Assembly: GCA_023910675.1 (NCBI GenBank)
Contig: JAAVWC010000008.1
Location: 62,001 to 126,000, forward strand
Reading direction: 5' to 3'
DNA length: 64,000 nt
DNA from: Gemmatimonas sp.
Lineage (GTDB): Bacteria; Gemmatimonadota; Gemmatimonadetes; Gemmatimonadales; Gemmatimonadaceae
The notes below the pieces were generated by a model. That model was not told the DNA's origin. It was given only the letters and a program-made list of their open reading frames with translations, and did no database searches. Below are positions 17,118 to 26,148 of this stretch, one piece after another; the stretch's first letter is position 1, and every line of letters begins with the position of its first letter. Both the position numbers and the translations under genes were made by a program.

Positions 17118-18353
17118 TCAGGACTCCGCGAACACCAAGATGAAATGCACATGGCCCGCCCAGCGGACAAGCAGCAGCTCGGCTTCGTGCGGGGAGAGCG
17201 GCACCACGAGTGAATGGGCCACCTCGTTCAAGACGGCCCATGTTCCCTCTATGAGGTCTCGATCCTTGCTGAGTGCGAGGGCGTAGCCGGGGGAACTGTT
17301 TCGCGTGAGGTATGCGAGCCGTGCCTTGCGAGAGATTTCTTTTGTGGTGGCGACGTAGAGGGGGACACCGGACTGCGGTGTGTGCCACGTGCGCACCGCG
17401 TCGTCCGGCGCGACCGCACGGAGCAGATGCGTCAGTAGTTCACGGGCCGAGATCACCATGTGGCGGATACAGTCCGGCCCCTGCTGCTTGAAAGCGTGCA
17501 CGGCCCCCAGGAACGTGTCGCCGGCGCCAAGCAGGAGTGCCTCAAGGCGACTCGCCAAGGCGGGTCCGGTCGTTAGCCACCGCGCCACCTGCGCATCAGC
17601 GTCCGCATCCGCGAGGGCCGAAACCAACGCCGAGGTATCGCGGTCATCCTGAGCGAGCCGAGAGAGCACGACCGACGTGCTGCGGGTTCCCGTCAGCAAC
17701 TGGACGGCCGGGGCCATCATGATCGGGGCAGGCGGACGCTCCGACGACTCCCGTGGCTCCGCCCCGTGCCCCCAGAGTTGGCCCACGGCGCGATCCAACC
17801 GCCCAAGCGCCCGAAGCAAGCGGTGCTCTCCACCGGCCATCCCGTCGGGTGCCTGCCGTCGCATGTCTGGGTGCTTGGCGACGAAGAACTCCATGGCGGC
17901 GCGCACGGACGTCGTGTGCTCCATCAACCCCATCAGGCCTTGCAGATCACCCGACCACGATCCGAAGGGACGATGCCCCATCGCGGGCATGGCCAGCTGG
18001 GCAAACGCTGAGCCCCATGGAATCCCTCGCATCCTCATGAGTCGCTCGTGTTCGGCCACGGCGAGTGCGCGGAGTCCTCCCGCGCCAATCCCGAAGCCAA
18101 CCTCGACGCTGGCGCGCTGGATGGCATCGACGTGGTGCCACGTTTCGATGGCTGCCTTCCAGTCGTCGCGCCAGAGCTTCGAGAGGCGCTCTGTCTCACG
18201 ATGCGCGGCCATCGTGGCGGACCACGAGGCCAGTATGCTTGGCGTCAGCCCTCCGAGCAGGGCCTCTCGTTCGGCGCGCTCCCGTTCAAAGGCCCGGTAC
18301 ATCTCTTGCGCTTCAATGGCGCGTCGCCACGCGGTGTGCTCGAAGGTATTCAT
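17118..18353 (-). CDS. Hypothetical protein of a NYN-associated cluster
   Basis: A 411-residue soluble, mostly helical protein. Residues 1-60 are a charged helical region, and Gly/Met-rich segments follow. The C-terminal third has a block RHMVISARELLTHLLRAVAP followed by a conserved-looking basic stretch KEISRKARLAYL. The RH...SARELL pattern is loosely like predicted nuclease or HEPN-type helical domains seen in defence loci, but I cannot assign a family. It is third in a minus-strand series after the NYN protein and a 424-residue unknown. The ATG at 18353 is chosen; the frame is open upstream. Confidence 0.6.
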   Translation of the reverse strand: MNTFEHTAWRRAIEAQEMYRAFERERAEREALLGGLTPSILASWSATMAAHRETERLSKLWRDDWKAAIETWHHVDAIQRASVEVGFGIGAGGLRALAVAEHERLMRMRGIPWGSAFAQLAMPAMGHRPFGSWSGDLQGLMGLMEHTTSVRAAMEFFVAKHPDMRRQAPDGMAGGEHRLLRALGRLDRAVGQLWGHGAEPRESSERPPAPIMMAPAVQLLTGTRSTSVVLSRLAQDDRDTSALVSALADADADAQVARWLTTGPALASRLEALLLGAGDTFLGAVHAFKQQGPDCIRHMVISARELLTHLLRAVAPDDAVRTWHTPQSGVPLYVATTKEISRKARLAYLTRNSSPGYALALSKDRDLIEGTWAVLNEVAHSLVVPLSPHEAELLLVRWAGHVHFILVFAES

Positions 18354-18480
18354 GTCGGTCGAGGTGATGTGTTCCTGCTGCGTGGCGGTGCGGTGGACGG
18401 TCCCGCGATGACTCACGTGGCCGGGTCGACCGCGCGAGGCATTTTGTTGGCGTCAACAAAAAGGTCGGTTCGCTCCCACC

Positions 18481-19755
18481 TTAGCCGTTCGCGGCCTCGT
18501 TCGACCGGTCGTCGGTGGTGTCAGGGACTTCACGCCATCGCCCTTGGGCTGGCACGCCGCGATCCGGGCGCACGAGGGTGGCGCGGATGCGCGTGAGGCG
18601 GACGGCCGCGCGGCCGGGCCCCACCCCCTGGCGGCGCCAGTGCGCCCGCCGAAAGTGCGGGGCCACTGTCTGCCCCCCGCCTAGCGCCTCGTCGCGGTCG
18701 TCGGCGTCGTCGAGCGGCGGCAGCATACGGAGCGGCAGGTACCCCGCCTCAAGCAGCCGCCCCACCGCGGTGCGACGCTTTTTGCGTCCCGGTGCCCCCT
18801 CGGGCAGGCTGGTGAGCGCCCTCAATAGCGGCGGTGGCGTATCGGCAGGCCACGTCGGCTCGGTCAGGCCCGTGGCCGACGGGGTGGCCAGCTGCAGCGA
18901 CGACATGTAGACCAAGGCGTTCAGCACCAGCCGTAGGAGGCGCTGGGAGGTCGGCCAGCCGTCGTGGAGCTGTCTCAGGTATGTGCGTCGAGGGCGCTCA
19001 CTTGTGTGGTCCGTCGGTTCATCGACCGGGTTGAGCTGGCTTTCAATGCGGGCGGTCTCGTCACGGAGAAAGCGCTGCAGATAGGTGTCGAGCGCGTCCT
19101 CGCCGGGGGGAAGGTCCAACTCAAAATAGACGTCCTGTTGTGGCTCTTGGTGCCGCGCCCAGTCGAGTGGGTCCTCTGGGCGCGCCTCCATGCGGTGGGT
19201 CACGAACGTCACCGACAGGTAGGCCGGCGTCTCTCCTCGTGCCTCGGCGTGGAAGACGTACGCGCCCGTCACCTGATTCGGTACCCCTGGAAGGCTTACG
19301 GCGAGCGCGTTGCCAAAGTGGACAAAAAAGGCGGGGAACGGCATGGCGACATCGCCGAACCGCACGTCGCCGAGATCGGTCTGATCGAGCGCGGCCACCA
19401 GGGCTGCGGGCATCGCAAAGATCTGGCGACCAGACGCCATAAACTGCGCGTACGCTGTGATGGTCGTAAAGGTGGCGCTGGTGAGCCCAACCCCCGCCTC
19501 GTGCCCCTGCAGATTGGCTGGTAGGTGTCTCCTGATCTCTCCGTACACCTTGATCACGGCTTCGGCGCCATGGCGCATCGCTTCATGGTCGTAGGCGTGC
19601 GTCGGCCCCATGCTGGCGGCGAGGTCTGCAATGATGCGGGCGGCAAAGGGCCGCGCCCGAAGAAAGGCGACGGGATGCATCTGCGTACTTACCGGTGGCT
19701 CGTGCGCACCCGCGGTATCCTTGGGCATTGAGGGCACCTCGGCGAAAGGGGACAC
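18481..19755 (-). CDS. Hypothetical protein of a NYN-associated cluster
   Basis: A 424-residue protein with no recognised domain. The central part has mixed alpha/beta character (AYLSVTFVTHR, FELDLPPGEDALDTYLQRFL). Near the C-terminus the segment HFRRAHWRRQGVGPGRAAVRL resembles a His/Arg/Trp-rich motif common at the end of several uncharacterised phage- or plasmid-associated proteins. It sits between the NYN gene and the 411-residue gene on the same strand with gaps of 128-142 bp. An alternative start is the ATG at 19728. Confidence 0.6.
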   Translation of the reverse strand: MSPFAEVPSMPKDTAGAHEPPVSTQMHPVAFLRARPFAARIIADLAASMGPTHAYDHEAMRHGAEAVIKVYGEIRRHLPANLQGHEAGVGLTSATFTTITAYAQFMASGRQIFAMPAALVAALDQTDLGDVRFGDVAMPFPAFFVHFGNALAVSLPGVPNQVTGAYVFHAEARGETPAYLSVTFVTHRMEARPEDPLDWARHQEPQQDVYFELDLPPGEDALDTYLQRFLRDETARIESQLNPVDEPTDHTSERPRRTYLRQLHDGWPTSQRLLRLVLNALVYMSSLQLATPSATGLTEPTWPADTPPPLLRALTSLPEGAPGRKKRRTAVGRLLEAGYLPLRMLPPLDDADDRDEALGGGQTVAPHFRRAHWRRQGVGPGRAAVRLTRIRATLVRPDRGVPAQGRWREVPDTTDDRSNEAANG

Positions 19756-19896
19756 GGCGAGCCACAGAGGGAAGGATAGCGGTGCAACGCGTCCGTGGCG
19801 GCGATGGTTTTGGACCGCTCTTGAGCAATCGTTGGCGAGGCGCTTTCCACTGCAGTAGTCACCGCTGCGATGGCGGCGATACGGGCCGCTGCCGCG

Positions 19897-20823
19897 TCAG
19901 TGCGCCGCCTTGATCGCCGGCTCGGTTGGCGTGGCGGTCGCGATCTCGAGACAGGCCTCGAAGAGTAGGCGACGCAGCACGCGCTTTTCGGAATCATTCA
20001 GCATCACCCCTAGCATCTGTCGGGCATTGCCAAACAACTTACGGTCGACCATCCCCGGCACCCTCCCCGGGATCGGGGAGTCCGTCACCGCGGTCCGATC
20101 CGCCGAATCGAGTTGGACCGCAACGGCCACGGCGACCTCCTTGAGCAACTCAGGAGCCACGGGGCCCGACGTCGTGGTGGGCGTCGGCGCGGAAACGGGG
20201 GTGGGTACGCTGGTCTCCGTCGGCGTGAGAGGCTGGTTTTGTGGCGAACCAACAGTCTGGGTCGACGCGAAGTCGACCGTCCGGGGCGTGTGCCGGAGGA
20301 AGCGCTCGACGTCAGCGAGCTCCCACTGATGACAGCAATCCGCTTCTTGGCGAAGCTGCGGCGCCTGATTTCCACGCGACGCCCCGACGCCGAGTAGGTG
20401 CACCTGCGCGCCGTGCTCCTGGGCTTGGGTCACACCCACTACGAGGTCCCCGTCCCCCGCCAAGAGCAACATGTCGTCACACGCGCGATTACGCGCGAGG
20501 GTGATCATGTCCGTGATGATGAGCGGGTCGACGCCCTTCTGCTGACGCTCGGAGTTGAGATAGCCCAAGCGCAGCTTGATGAGCGGCGCCTCGGCGATTT
20601 GCCGATGTTGCGGTGTCGGGCCGGTGACCGGGGCTGCATCGTACCAGTAGATGCGCAGGAGCGGCTTGCTCGAGAACGTCGCGATGGTTGCGGTGATCTG
20701 AGCCGCAAACGCCTCCAAGTTCACCGCGAGCTCGCGCTGCGGCGCGCCGGTCCCGCCTACGAGTAGCTGACTTCCGGCCTTGAAGAGATATCCGGCGTCG
20801 ACAAGAACAGCGATTCGGCTCAT
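19897..20823 (-). CDS. NYN domain protein (LabA/DUF88-like, putative RNase)
   Basis: A 308-residue protein with an N-terminal NYN (PIN-like) domain: the first acidic site in IAVLVDAGYLF (residues 3-13), a central GVDPLIITDMITLA and a conserved LLLAGDGDLVVGV, together giving the acidic cluster expected of a metal-dependent RNase. After about residue 185 a Thr/Pro-rich linker leads to a C-terminal helical domain of about 90 residues. The ATG at 20823 gives the canonical start. It is first of three same-strand genes and probably begins a transcription unit downstream of a terminator. Confidence 0.85.
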   Translation of the reverse strand: MSRIAVLVDAGYLFKAGSQLLVGGTGAPQRELAVNLEAFAAQITATIATFSSKPLLRIYWYDAAPVTGPTPQHRQIAEAPLIKLRLGYLNSERQQKGVDPLIITDMITLARNRACDDMLLLAGDGDLVVGVTQAQEHGAQVHLLGVGASRGNQAPQLRQEADCCHQWELADVERFLRHTPRTVDFASTQTVGSPQNQPLTPTETSVPTPVSAPTPTTTSGPVAPELLKEVAVAVAVQLDSADRTAVTDSPIPGRVPGMVDRKLFGNARQMLGVMLNDSEKRVLRRLLFEACLEIATATPTEPAIKAAH

Positions 20824-20880
20824 TGCTTGCTCAGTTGGTTCGTGCGACAGGTCATTTCTTCGACCTGTTCCCGAGGGCAA

Positions 20881-20908
20881 ATAAAAAGGGCCCGCGCACG
20901 GGCCCTCT
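20881..20908 (-). terminator. Rho-independent terminator
   Basis: A perfect inverted repeat of GGGCCCG type at 20888-20905 is followed on the minus strand by five T residues. It lies directly after the last small ORF of the family A/B group and just upstream of the NYN gene, so it should end the small-gene operon. Confidence 0.8.
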
Positions 20909-21435
20909 CAAATGTGCCGTTGGGAATTATGGTCCAGCGCCCCGACAACACCCCCACAACGTACAGGACGCGTTATCTCTCCGCAAGTCACTGTTGCCGG
21001 AAGCCCGGTCGCCTGACGGGCGGCCTCCACCAGGTGCCAGCCGGCCAACCGCAGCGGTTTGGCGTTCTTCGCCCGTAGCCGCCTGTTGGACCCGGCCGCG
21101 CAATGCTTCATCGGCCCGGCGCGCCACCTCTCCCCCGTTCCACGCCGCGGCCGCCGGGGTGGTGCCGCTGGCGGCATCGAAGGTGTGGAGGTACGCCATG
21201 GAGCCTCGGGGGCCGAACAAGCGGACGGGGGCGTGTTCCAGCAAGAGGACGCGGCGCTCGGCGGCGTTCGCGATGCGGATGACGTACAGCATGCAATGGT
21301 TGCGTCATCCCACACGCCCCAACGAACGCCGAGGGCCTTGTGAATCGCGATCTCGCGGCGGCGGCGCTGATCGGCGTAGCGCACGGCCGTCTCTATGCCG
21401 GCGGTCAGCGTCGAGTATTCGGGCGAGGCCGACAT
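20908..21435 (-). CDS. Family B copy 3 frame continuing over a nested family A gene
   Basis: A 175-residue frame. The first 50 residues are family B-like (AVRYADQRRRREIAIHKALGVRWGVW). The middle is Ser/Pro/Arg-rich and antisense-like because family A copy 4 occupies another frame there. The last 55 residues again look natural (LAGWHLVEAARQATGLP, then two Cys). An ATG at 21111 could start a separate 67-residue protein from that last part. The real products may be a short family B protein plus the 67-residue protein, or a frameshifted chain. Its start is two bases past the stop of the upstream family B gene. Confidence 0.4.
   Translation of the reverse strand: MSASPEYSTLTAGIETAVRYADQRRRREIAIHKALGVRWGVWDDATIACCTSSASRTPPSAASSCWNTPPSACSAPEAPWRTSTPSMPPAAPPRRPRRGTGERWRAGPMKHCAAGSNRRLRAKNAKPLRLAGWHLVEAARQATGLPATVTCGEITRPVRCGGVVGALDHNSQRHI
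20927..21292 (-). CDS. Small repeated protein family A, copy 4
   Basis: A 121-residue frame. Residues 10-68 match family A (AERRVLLLEHAPVRLFGPRG, AYLHT, a Pro/Ala turn, GGEVARRADEALR). The last 50 residues are Gly/Arg-rich and probably not conserved, because the alternative frame looks more natural there. It is nested in the family B/67-residue frame, all on the minus strand, and ends at a strong terminator. Function is unknown. Confidence 0.5.
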   Translation of the reverse strand: MLYVIRIANAAERRVLLLEHAPVRLFGPRGSMAYLHTFDAASGTTPAAAAWNGGEVARRADEALRGRVQQAATGEERQTAAVGRLAPGGGRPSGDRASGNSDLRRDNASCTLWGCCRGAGP

Positions 21436-21437
21436 GA

Positions 21438-21722
21438 TCAGCGGCGGAGATCGGCCTTCTTGCTGGGCGGCGCCGAGCCGTCTGGGAACGTCGGACGATC
21501 CTCCAGCGGCAGATCGGAAAACTCCTCAGGAGGGATCCAGCGCACCGTGCCCTTCTCGCCCCCGCGCGCCTCGTGGATCGCCGTCGCGCGGTAGAGCGCG
21601 CGGTTGGCGTATTGAAGCGTCAGGTCCACCGACGTTGGCGACGGGGCGGCGAGACGCACGTCCTTGTTGGAGGCATCCCGAACACTATCGTGTCGCAGGA
21701 ACTCATCCGATAAGCCGTCCAA
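21438..21722 (-). CDS. Small repeated protein family B, copy 2
   Basis: A 94-residue protein. From residue 33 on it aligns with the ORF at 16488-16721: a helix with ANRALYRATAIHEA, then VRWIPPEEFSDLPLEDRPT and a Pro/Ser tail. The first 30 residues differ and the start may be internal. Its stop is two bases from the next ATG, so it is the first gene of a tight minus-strand group. Function is unknown. Confidence 0.55.
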   Translation of the reverse strand: MDGLSDEFLRHDSVRDASNKDVRLAAPSPTSVDLTLQYANRALYRATAIHEARGGEKGTVRWIPPEEFSDLPLEDRPTFPDGSAPPSKKADLRR

Positions 21723-21780
21723 TGGACTGCTATCAGTGGCCCCGGCGGTTCACTGCACGCCCGGATCGTCTGCAAGCTGC

Positions 21781-22041
21781 CTAGTGACGCGACGGGCTCT
21801 GTCGGCGATAACCGCATTCGATCTCAAGTGCAATAACAAACTCAGAGAACGGTTGAAGCTGTGCCGCTCGTTTGAGGTGAGGGGCCGCCAAATCACATCG
21901 ACCGGCTGAAACCAGCAGATAGGCAGTCAATGCCCGCGCCTCCATGTTGTTCGGCGCGACCGCAACTGCGCGCTCAAGGTCGCGCAGCGAAGAGAGGGAG
22001 CCGATGATGCGCAGGGCACGAATCTCTTGCGCAACACTTAG
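21781..22041 (-). pseudogene. 3' part of an O-antigen-ligase/TPR gene split by an IS5-type element
   Basis: The minus strand encodes about 86 residues ending at a TAG at 21781-21783. They include a TPR-like pair of helices (LRDLERAVAVAPNNMEARAL, then LAAPHLKRAAQLQP). When the IS and one TTAG copy are removed, this frame joins the membrane protein encoded by 23392-24784. It therefore represents the C-terminal helical region of a Wzy/O-antigen-ligase-type protein. Confidence 0.8.
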
Positions 22042-23391
22042 CAGGGTGATGAAAAAGTCGCCGTAAAAACCTGGCGTATGGCGCGCCGTGTTGTATAGTG
22101 GGCGCGACTCTTTCCCGAGGCGTTACCGATGCGTGGTGCCGATCAGCCGCAGTCGACGATGTTCAGCTACGTGTCCATTGAGGACCGGATCCCGGCCGAT
22201 CATCCGCTGCGCGCGATGCACGCGCTGGTGCAGCCGATCCTGCGGGCGCTCTCCCCGCGCTTCACGGATCTGTATTCGGCGATGGGCCGCCCGTCGATTC
22301 CGCCCGAGCGCCTCCTGCGCGCGCTGCTCTTGCAGGCGCTGTACACGATCCGCAGCGAGCGCCAGTTGATGGAGCAGCTCGACTACAATCTCCTGTTCCG
22401 CTGGTTCGTCGGTCTCAATCCGGATGATCCCATCTGGGTGCCGACGGTCTTCAGCAAGAATCGCGAGCGCTTGATGGACGGCGGGATTGCCGACGCGTTT
22501 TTGCAGGAAGTGTTGCGGGTCGCCGAGTCGCATGGCCTGCTCTCGCATGAGCACTTCACCGTCGATGGCACCCTGCTCGACGCGTGGGCCAGTCAGAAGC
22601 GTGTGCAACCGAAGGATCCCGCGGCCCGGACGCCGCGCGACGATGGCGACCCGAAGAATCCGACCGTCAACTTCCGGCAGCAGCGTCGCACGAACGAGAC
22701 GCACCAGTCGACGACGGACCCCGACGCGCGGTTGGCGCGGAAGAGTAGTGGCACCGCGTCCATCGTGGGCTATCTCGGCAGTGTGTTGATGGATAATCGC
22801 CACGGGCTGATCGTCGCCACGGATGTGCGCGCGCCAGGCTACGAGAGTGAGCGAGACGCGGCACTCGAGATGCTGACGACACTGGATCCCCGGGCCCGGC
22901 GGCGCACGCTCGGCGCGGACAAAGGCTACGATACCCCGGCCTTTGTGGAGGGCGTGCGCGCCGCCGGCGCCACGCCGCACGTGGCGCAGAACCTTCACGC
23001 CCGCAAACCGCGCAGCGCCGTGGATGACCGCACCACGCGGCACGACGGCTACGCGGTCAGTCAACAAAAGCGAAAGCTGGTGGAGGAGAGCTTCGGCTGG
23101 GGCAAGGTGGTGGGCGGACTGCGTAAACTGCGTCACCGCGGCCAACGCCGCGTCGACTTCGTGTTTCGCTTCGTGCACGCGGCGTACAACCTGGTGCGGA
23201 TTCGCACGCTCATTCGTCGGCCAGCGGCGACGTGACGCGCGTCGCGCGCCGATAGAGCGGCCGCGCGATGGCCAAATGAGCGCCACCGCGCGCTGAACCA
23301 CCGCGCCACACGCGAATCATCTCGCCAAAAGCGCTGAAACCGTCCGCACCACAAGAAAATCGCGTCCGTTCACCTTTTTTTCAGCACCCTG
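22042..23391 (+). mobile_element. IS5-family insertion sequence, 1350 bp, with TTAG target duplication
   Basis: The ends are imperfect inverted repeats beginning CAGGGTG(A/C)TGAAAAA. The 4-bp direct repeat TTAG (22038-22041 and 23392-23395) flanks it, matching the YTAR target preference known for IS5-family elements. It encodes one transposase (22129-23235). Removing it restores the reading frame of the disrupted gene. Confidence 0.9.
22129..23235 (+). CDS. IS5-family transposase
   Basis: A 368-residue DDE transposase with the usual N-terminal DUF772-like region (MFSYVSIEDRIPADHPLRAM) and catalytic blocks near FTVDGTLLDAW, TLGADKGYDT and LVEESFGWGKV. The central lysine- and proline-rich insert is common in this group. 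Length is normal and no frameshift is visible, so it may be functional. Confidence 0.92.
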   Translation: MRGADQPQSTMFSYVSIEDRIPADHPLRAMHALVQPILRALSPRFTDLYSAMGRPSIPPERLLRALLLQALYTIRSERQLMEQLDYNLLFRWFVGLNPDDPIWVPTVFSKNRERLMDGGIADAFLQEVLRVAESHGLLSHEHFTVDGTLLDAWASQKRVQPKDPAARTPRDDGDPKNPTVNFRQQRRTNETHQSTTDPDARLARKSSGTASIVGYLGSVLMDNRHGLIVATDVRAPGYESERDAALEMLTTLDPRARRRTLGADKGYDTPAFVEGVRAAGATPHVAQNLHARKPRSAVDDRTTRHDGYAVSQQKRKLVEESFGWGKVVGGLRKLRHRGQRRVDFVFRFVHAAYNLVRIRTLIRRPAAT

Positions 23392-24784
23392 TTAGAGTCA
23401 AGAGCAACGAGAGCCCGAGGCTCGCTCCCCAAAATACTTGCCATATCCATGGCCTTTTCTGTTGGGGGGAGAGTGGCGCAGGCCCCTCGTGAGACGCCGC
23501 TTCGCCGAAGACGAGCCCGAGTAACGTCGCGCAGATCAGGACCGTTGGGGCCACGCGCAGCACCGAGTCGAATACCCCAAGCAAGACCGTGGTAAACACG
23601 CACCCGACGAGGAGCGCCCCGCCACGTCTCACTCGCGGATCGGGCGTTAACCGTCGTCGGAAGCCTTCCTGCGCCAAGGACACGAACCCCCAGAGCACCG
23701 GGACGGAGCCGATCAGTCCCCATTCCGCTAGCAACGCGAGTATGTCGTTTCGCGGGATCTGCGGGCCTGGGTAATACGCGCCCGGCACGACGGACGGATC
23801 GCCAGCTTCAGCATAGGCCGGGTAAACAACTGACCAGTTCCCAACCCCCACTCCGACGAGTGGATGAGCACGGACCATTTCAAGCGAGGTGGAGGCCTGT
23901 ATAACTCGGCCGCGCCCCGTTCCTGACTGATACTCTCCGATCCGGCGAACAGACGCACGTAGTTCGGATGCTGTCCACCCCATGCGGTTGGGAAGGGTCA
24001 GCGCGGCGCTCGATCCCACGGCGAACGCGAGGGCCCAGGCGAAGAGTGCGGGAGCGCGTACGTGGCATGGCGTTCCGCGGCTGAGCCACCAGGTGACCGC
24101 TGGTAGCAGGACGAACAAACCAAGGCTGACGGCGATAGCGCTCCGGGAGCGAGACAAGGCGAGCAAGCAGACGAAGAGCGCCGTCACGACCGTCACGACC
24201 GTCATGCCCGCGTGGACGCGGCGTCGGTGCGACTCGATCAATCGATCCCACGCCAAGAGAAGCCCAAAGCACGTGAGACGCGCCGCGAGATTTCTGTTCC
24301 CTAGCGTCGCCCCTGGCCGACGGCCTGGGGCCGAAAAGAACGGAAGCCCGCCGTATGCCTCCAGCAACACGAGGCCCGCCATGATTCCGAGGAGAATGAG
24401 CAGCGCCCAGTACCATGCCTGAGCATGGCGATATTGCCCCAGCTCACGTGCTACAAAAAACACCGAAACGGCCGCCGCGGCAGCGCCGAGTGTGCGCCAC
24501 GACGCCACGGTGTTCGGAGCAATGACTGGCGCGAAGACGGCCCCCCACGCCAAGCTGCCGACCAGGAGCAGGTTCAGCTTCTCATGCGGGCGGGATCGCC
24601 GTGGAGAGAGGAGGTAAAGGCTGCATCCGACACCAAGGAGGCCAAGGGAAAGCTCCTTGGGTAGGTCGAACTGCTCAAGGCGGTGCGGCGGGCCATAGAG
24701 GAACGCGAACATGCTGCTCGCCAGTCCGGCGAGCAGCATGGTGCTCAACCATCGGTCTCCAACACTCCGCGCGCTGCCGCCCAC
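23392..24784 (-). pseudogene. 5' part of an O-antigen-ligase (Wzy/WaaL-like) gene split by an IS5-type element
   Basis: About 464 codons of a polytopic membrane protein with about eleven hydrophobic segments. The ligase-type signature is a long periplasmic loop containing the block HPLVGVGVGNWSVVYP and ending near RNDILALLAEWGLIG. Residues LGNRNLAARLT and the ALSRSRSA segment are also typical of the Wzy_C family. The frame reaches a TGC-stop inside the IS just after LLLTL; without the IS it continues into 22041-21781. The intact protein would join or polymerise polysaccharide at the cytoplasmic membrane. Confidence 0.85.
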
Positions 24785-24827
24785 CAGAATACGACGGCCT
24801 ACCGCTCGACAGCCTGTGCCATGCGAG

Positions 24828-25364
24828 CTATGACCTGGATGACAGGCCGGTGCGCACGAACCGCCACGCCCCCGCGCCCGCTCTCGCCAGATGGACCTGT
24901 GTGGAGATGGTGGACATGAACGCCCGCTTGCCGCTTCCCTTTGCGGCGGACACGAAATGCAGCCAAACGATGGCGTTCGTGTCGCTCATCGAAACGGGCG
25001 CGAGATGGACATAGGTCGAACCGATCAGCTTGGTGCACTCACCAACACCGGCCTGATTGCAGCCTTCAAGGAGCTCTTTGGATCCGGCGTTCACGCTGCG
25101 TCGAAAACCCAGCGTGGCAAGCGGCGTGGCATCGTCGTTCGCACCGAACGCGGCCATGGTGCGCTGGCGATCAAAGCGAAGCGTGCGCTCTTCGATTGCC
25201 GTCAAGCGGATGAACTCTGGGGTCAGCACGCCGTCAAGCGCCGCGTCGGCCATCTGCGCGACGGATTTGGAGGACGCACGGAAGTCCTGAGCAGGGAGGG
25301 CGTTCGCAACCAACATCAAGGCCGTAGCACAGCTTCTGAGGAAGAACAGCAAAGAGGTTTTCAT
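24828..25364 (-). CDS. Secreted hypothetical protein
   Basis: A 178-residue protein from ATG 25364 with a clear signal peptide (MKTSLLFFLRSCATALMLVA, then LPAQD as a likely cleavage site). The mature part has two Cys near a GCNQAGVGECTKLIG segment and a beta-rich C-terminus. No family is recognised. It starts 13 bp downstream of the lipoprotein gene at 25378-25875, so the two are probably cotranscribed. Confidence 0.7.
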   Translation of the reverse strand: MKTSLLFFLRSCATALMLVANALPAQDFRASSKSVAQMADAALDGVLTPEFIRLTAIEERTLRFDRQRTMAAFGANDDATPLATLGFRRSVNAGSKELLEGCNQAGVGECTKLIGSTYVHLAPVSMSDTNAIVWLHFVSAAKGSGKRAFMSTISTQVHLARAGAGAWRFVRTGLSSRS

Positions 25365-25377
25365 CGACGAGTTCTCC

Positions 25378-25875
25378 TCACGCCTGTGGGTTAAGGCACT
25401 GGTCCTGCATCGACCGAGCCGCGTTCTCTGTGAATCCCCCGAGCTGGTGGACCTCCTCGTGGGCGATGAGGCCACCGGTAGCCCCCGGATCTGTGAACCC
25501 AGATGTCCAGAAGTTGGCGTGAACATTAATGTACTTGTCTGCTGGGTAGAGGCTGCCGGGGAACGTCGTGTACACGCTCATGTGGTTCTGTGCATCAGCC
25601 GGCTTCCCGCGGAATCCTTCACCTGACCCCGTCGGTGCCCAATACCGGTTGTGGGCGTTCGTGCCCATGGTCCTGCACATCGGATTGGCATGCTCTTTCA
25701 AATACGAAATGCCTGCGCTGATGATTGAGCATTGACTAGGCGTCAGCTGACAGTCCATGGAGACAAGTTCCTGGCGTGGTCGACTGTCATCGGGCGCTAT
25801 CGAGCGCTCCGTTGCGCTACACGCGGAAACAAAGCAGGCGCCCATCATAAGGAGGCACAGCTTGGACACGTTCAT
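25378..25875 (-). CDS. Lipoprotein with HExxH-like motif, putative metalloprotease
   Basis: A 165-residue protein from ATG 25875 with a signal peptide and lipobox ending VSAC, so it is likely anchored in the envelope. The block GLIAHEEVHQLGG near residue 140 has the spacing of the HExxH zinc-protease motif. The third ligand is not clear, so catalysis is inferred. Four Cys in the mature part could form disulfides. It belongs to a run of minus-strand secreted proteins (24828-27506) of unknown purpose. Confidence 0.7.
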   Translation of the reverse strand: MNVSKLCLLMMGACFVSACSATERSIAPDDSRPRQELVSMDCQLTPSQCSIISAGISYLKEHANPMCRTMGTNAHNRYWAPTGSGEGFRGKPADAQNHMSVYTTFPGSLYPADKYINVHANFWTSGFTDPGATGGLIAHEEVHQLGGFTENAARSMQDQCLNPQA

Positions 25876-26148
25876 CCGGCATCTCCTGTTGCTGTGAAAG
25901 CTCTTGATTTGACTGTGTGCCCTTGCGACAACACAGTTCATTGCACGTTGCGCGATTTGGCCGATGTTGGTGGAGTTTCAGGCGGGCTCCCCTACTCGTG
26001 GACACCGCGCACTGCGAAGTCTTCACCTCATCGAACCGTCGTCGCATACGCCGCCTGATGTGGCGGCCCGTCGCACCTTCCGCCAGGCGGCCCTGCTAGC
26101 GGCACACGCAATGTGACGCCAGCGCCTTGTGTATACTTGCCGGCCGAA

